Assembly: GCA_030604505.1 (NCBI GenBank)
Contig: JAUVVT010000056.1
Location: 1 to 8,125, forward strand
Origin: a bacterium
Lineage (GTDB): Bacteria; SM23-31; JAUVVT01
Length of the DNA: 8,125 nt
Direction of reading: 5' to 3'
Shown: in pieces, positions 5,535-8,125 of the stretch
Numbering within the stretch: position 1 is the stretch's first letter
Layout: the number at the start of each line of letters is the position of its first letter
Notes under the pieces: model-generated
What the model was told of the DNA's origin: nothing
What the model saw: only the letters and a program-made list of their open reading frames with translations
Database searches by the model: none
Program-made: the position numbers and the translations under genes

Positions 5535-6917
5535 CTATACATCTAATACACGTCCTGACCTGTCGGTTGCACGTAAATACTTAAAATAATCATCGGATGC
5601 TTTCATCCATTCCTGCAGTTTTTTATGCAATTCATTCTTCTTTTCTTTGTATGCTTCATTGTCTGCGAGGTTATGTATTTCAGCCGGGTCACTTTTTAAG
5701 TTATACAACTCTTCGCCCCATTTATTGTAAAGATTGTATTTCCAATTTCTCGTGCGGATACTTCTGATTGGAGTTACCCATTCTTGTTTGGCATAGTATT
5801 CAGTGATAATAAATTCCCTGCTGGGAGTGTTTTTTTTCTGTAATATTGGTACAAGACTGGTTCCGTCGGTACTGTGCGGTAGAGTAATTCCGGCGATTTC
5901 GGCTAATGTGGAAAGTAAATCGATATTCTGTACCATTTGACCGCGTGTTTCTCCTTCGGCAAAATAACCCGAATGTTTGATTATCAGAGGAACCCTTATC
6001 ATTTCTTCATACATAAACGGACCCTTGAATACAAGGCTGTGCGCTGCATCCATATCGCCGTGGTCGGAAGTAAAGACAACCAAAGTATTTTCTGACAGAC
6101 CCGATTTTTTCAGAGCATCCAATACAATTCCGATGTCCTTATCCACCAGTTTGACTTTTTCACGATAGAATTGTTTGTATGCTTTCCATTTGGAGATGTC
6201 TGCATTTTTCATAAATTTGCCTTGGTCTTCCTGCATAAATAAGCGCTGTGGAAAGGGCTTTTTTGTCAGGTCATCCTCAAACGATTTTTGTAGAGGGATA
6301 TGTGAAACATTACTTGATATTTCCTTTTGGCGGGCAAATTGATAAATATCATGCGGATTCAGATACGACAAAAAGAGAAAAAAGGGCTGCTGAGGTTTTG
6401 ATGATAAAAATAAAGCTCCCAAACTGGACAATTTATCTCCCTTGGCACCCTGGTATTCTTCCCATCCGCAGTTCCTCGGGTCGCCGCCTAAATGCCATTT
6501 TCCATAATAGACAGTTCTATAACCGTTATTTTTAAATATATTACCAATCGACGGAGTAGCAGGATTCAGAGGGATACCCCTGCCGGCGCCCATAGTCTCG
6601 TTTGTAATTACACCGGTGCGGTGGGTGTACTGCCCCGTCATAAGGGCAGCACGGGACGGCGAACACTGGGGTGTACTGCAAAAAGAGTTAGTGAAGGTTA
6701 TACCATTTTCAGCAATCGAATCTATGTGCGGTGTTTCAAACTGATAATCTTTGTTTTCACTGATTGTAAAACCATGCTGCTGGTCTGTGTACAGAAAGAG
6801 TATATTGGGCGGCTCTTTTTTTATCCTAGAACAGCTTATGAATGGAGCCATGCCGGCTGCCAGACCGACAGCAGAACTAATTTTTAGAAAGTTTCGGCGG
6901 GTTAATTTATATGACAT
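5535..6917 (-). CDS. Tat-exported type I sulfatase (formylglycine-dependent), complete
   Basis: This 460-residue sulfatase hydrolyses sulfate esters, probably outside the cytoplasm. The start is the ATG at 6917, chosen because GGAGG (6926-6930, minus strand) lies eight bases before it and the twin-arginine motif TRRNFLK (6-12) then sits at the N-terminus; an ATG seven codons upstream lacks a site. The hydrophobic stretch ends in FISC (26-29), a possible lipobox. Catalytic features are intact: metal ligands near D45/Q46, C85 in CSPSR (85-89) for formylglycine, K140 and H142 in GKWHLG, H189 in NPHD, D285/H286 in SDHGD, and K298. The C-terminal end, NWKYNLYNKWGEELYNLKSDPAEIHNLA (391-418), is the standard sulfatase C-terminal subdomain. 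It follows the other sulfatase by 78 bp on the same strand, so co-transcription is likely. Substrate unknown; a sulfated glycan is the usual target. Confidence 0.93.
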   Translation of the reverse strand: MSYKLTRRNFLKISSAVGLAAGMAPFISCSRIKKEPPNILFLYTDQQHGFTISENKDYQFETPHIDSIAENGITFTNSFCSTPQCSPSRAALMTGQYTHRTGVITNETMGAGRGIPLNPATPSIGNIFKNNGYRTVYYGKWHLGGDPRNCGWEEYQGAKGDKLSSLGALFLSSKPQQPFFLFLSYLNPHDIYQFARQKEISSNVSHIPLQKSFEDDLTKKPFPQRLFMQEDQGKFMKNADISKWKAYKQFYREKVKLVDKDIGIVLDALKKSGLSENTLVVFTSDHGDMDAAHSLVFKGPFMYEEMIRVPLIIKHSGYFAEGETRGQMVQNIDLLSTLAEIAGITLPHSTDGTSLVPILQKKNTPSREFIITEYYAKQEWVTPIRSIRTRNWKYNLYNKWGEELYNLKSDPAEIHNLADNEAYKEKKNELHKKLQEWMKASDDYFKYLRATDRSGRVLDV

Positions 6918-6925
6918 AAGAAAAA

Positions 6926-6930
6926 CCTCC
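6926..6930 (-). promoter_or_regulatory. Ribosome binding site deciding the sulfatase start
   Basis: On the minus strand GGAGG is followed by TTTTTCTT and the ATG at 6917. This good match places the start at MSYKLTRRNF rather than at the upstream ATG at 6938, which would lie before the site. Confidence 0.8.
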
Positions 6931-6995
6931 GTTTCCATTTTTTACGAAATCACATACAATTTTAAAAAGCTGTTTTTTGTTTAACTGTGGTTTCC

Positions 6996-8125
6996 TTAAT
7001 AGTTTCTAAAGGGTCCGCGGGGCTCGGCTTCATCCATTTCCCTCCTCCATGCAGCCCACCGATCTTTCATCTCTTTGAATTTTTCGGATCTTTCATCTTT
7101 TAGGTTATTTTGTTCGCCAATATCTGCCGAAAGGTCAAATAAAAATTCTTCACCTTTTTCCTCAACATATTTCCAATTATCTACACGGCCTGCTTCACTG
7201 TAACGCCGTTTTGCTTCCCAGAACATATCTTTTCTTTTGGATTTTTCCTGTCCTTTTAATATAGGCATCATATCGAATCCATCGAGTATTACGCCTTTTG
7301 TAAGCTTGCCGCCGGCTAAAGAAACAAAAGTAGGGAACAGTTCCATTGTACAGCAAAACTCACTGCTCACTGTTCCTGCCGGAATATGACCCGGAAACTT
7401 TGCTATGAAAGGTACCCGGATACCACCTTCAAACATATTTCCTTTTCTGCCTCGTAGCGGTGTGTTGTTGGCAATACCGGAACCACCATTATCACTAATA
7501 AAAAGCACAAGTGTATTATCCTCAAGTCCCAGTTCCTTTAATGTGGATAATATCTCGCCAACCGCTGCGTCAAGACAGGTAATATTAGCCCTGTACCTCA
7601 TTCTGTTGTCTCCCGGTGGTTCTTCATACATCCTGATATACTCATCGGGTGCCTGCGGACCGGTACGCTGAAGATTGGAGGGACCATGCGGTGCATTAAA
7701 CGGAACATAAAGGAAAAACGGGCGGTCTTTGTTTTCTCTGATAAAACGAACAGCCTCACGCCTGAATAGGTTTGTTGCATATCCTTTTTCCTTTATCCGT
7801 TCATTTCCTCTGAACATCGAAGGAATTCCATATCTTTCATGTGTCCAGTAGTCGATGCCCGTATTGGCAAATCCGTAGAAGAAATCGAAACCGCGCTGCA
7901 GCGGTAAAAACCGCTTTGCTCTGCCGCTGTCCCATTTCCCCACAATTCCGGTAGCATAGCCCTCTTCCTTGAGTTCCTGTGCAATGGTGATCTCACGCAG
8001 GTCAAGGCCAATTGTCATTTCCGGTGATGTTGCATAACTTGGTTCATCAAACTGGTGCCCGTAATTTACCATATCATTTCGAATCATGTCATACAAACCG
8101 TTTCGCTGTGGATACCTGCCTGTCA
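6996..8125 (-). CDS. Type I sulfatase, N-terminus beyond the window edge, GKWD variant
   Basis: The reading frame enters from the right edge: bases 8123-8097 read TGRYPQRNG and continue into LYDMIRND. That is the conserved segment directly after the CxPSRxxLMTG active site, so the formylglycine cysteine and the signal peptide lie just outside. The TTG at 8096 is an internal leucine codon, not a start. Numbering from that leucine, the frame has K54-W-D56 in GKWDSG, H137 in NAPHG, D202/N203 in SDNGG, K218 in RGRKG, and a C-terminal DNWKYVEEKGEEFLFDLSADIGEQNNL subdomain (306-332). The middle histidine, metal D/N pair and lysine are as expected. The aspartate at position 56 replaces the usual histidine of GKWH. 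About 375 residues are visible. It is the upstream gene of the sulfatase pair; substrate unknown, and it belongs to a different subfamily from its neighbour. Confidence 0.92.
   Translation of the reverse strand, partial: TGRYPQRNGLYDMIRNDMVNYGHQFDEPSYATSPEMTIGLDLREITIAQELKEEGYATGIVGKWDSGRAKRFLPLQRGFDFFYGFANTGIDYWTHERYGIPSMFRGNERIKEKGYATNLFRREAVRFIRENKDRPFFLYVPFNAPHGPSNLQRTGPQAPDEYIRMYEEPPGDNRMRYRANITCLDAAVGEILSTLKELGLEDNTLVLFISDNGGSGIANNTPLRGRKGNMFEGGIRVPFIAKFPGHIPAGTVSSEFCCTMELFPTFVSLAGGKLTKGVILDGFDMMPILKGQEKSKRKDMFWEAKRRYSEAGRVDNWKYVEEKGEEFLFDLSADIGEQNNLKDERSEKFKEMKDRWAAWRREMDEAEPRGPFRNY

Noticed and set aside
6248..6887. Two plus-strand frames opposite the complete sulfatase
   Set aside because: They are antisense shadows; the minus strand shows an intact sulfatase with all active-site motifs.
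6918..6938. ATG at 6938 as start of the complete sulfatase
   Set aside because: The GGAGG site lies downstream of it and eight bases before the ATG at 6917, which also places the twin-arginine motif properly at the N-terminus.
8094..8096. TTG at 8096 as start of the second sulfatase
   Set aside because: The frame continues upstream to the window edge as TGRYPQRNG, the conserved sulfatase segment after the active site, so this is an internal leucine.
1..8125. CRISPR array, toxin-antitoxin pair, phage or transposase genes
   Set aside because: I looked on both strands and saw no regularly spaced repeats, no paired small genes with recognisable motifs, and no transposase or integrase motifs.

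Overview
The window is AT-rich bacterial DNA. Most start codons are preceded by recognisable Shine-Dalgarno sequences. There is a Sec-exported outer-membrane-type beta-barrel, a Tat-type sulfatase and a large secreted serine hydrolase. Together these suggest a Gram-negative bacterium that handles sulfated organic matter, possibly of the Bacteroidota/FCB type (Ignavibacteria-like) or another sulfatase-rich lineage. That placement is inference from gene style; no marker gene is present.

Left half, plus strand. The window opens with the last 29 codons of an unidentified gene (1-90), then an AT-rich spacer. A radical SAM protein with a C-terminal Twitch/SPASM-like auxiliary iron-sulfur region follows (318-1316). 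A 288-bp non-coding stretch (1317-1604) is unusually rich in short inverted repeats, several of them overlapping and mutually exclusive. It leads into a small stand-alone elongation-factor-Tu-domain-2-like protein (1605-1862) with a near-consensus ribosome binding site. Two stem-loops and a 13-nt imperfect direct repeat come next, then an unrecognised lysine-rich protein (1943-2323) whose start is doubtful, and an exported beta-barrel protein (2386-3198).

Right half. A 704-residue exported protein (3310-5424) joins a beta-lactamase-fold serine hydrolase (SxxK and YxN motifs) to a C-terminal domain that looks like a beta-propeller. It converges on two minus-strand sulfatases, and a strong hairpin that can work in both directions (5476-5512) separates them. 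The downstream sulfatase (5535-6917) is complete, with a twin-arginine signal, a CSPSR formylglycine site and all expected catalytic residues. The upstream sulfatase (6996-8125) is cut by the window edge just before its expected active-site cysteine and has GKWD where most sulfatases have GKWH. The two sulfatases lie 78 bp apart on one strand and are probably co-transcribed.

The right half reads as a periplasmic or surface catabolic module for sulfated, possibly esterified glycans or other sulfate esters. The left half is a run of apparently unrelated single genes. I see no CRISPR array, tRNA, rRNA, transposase or phage gene. The least explained items are the hydrolase-propeller fusion, the structured non-coding region at 1317-1604, and the hairpin/repeat junction at 1864-1953.
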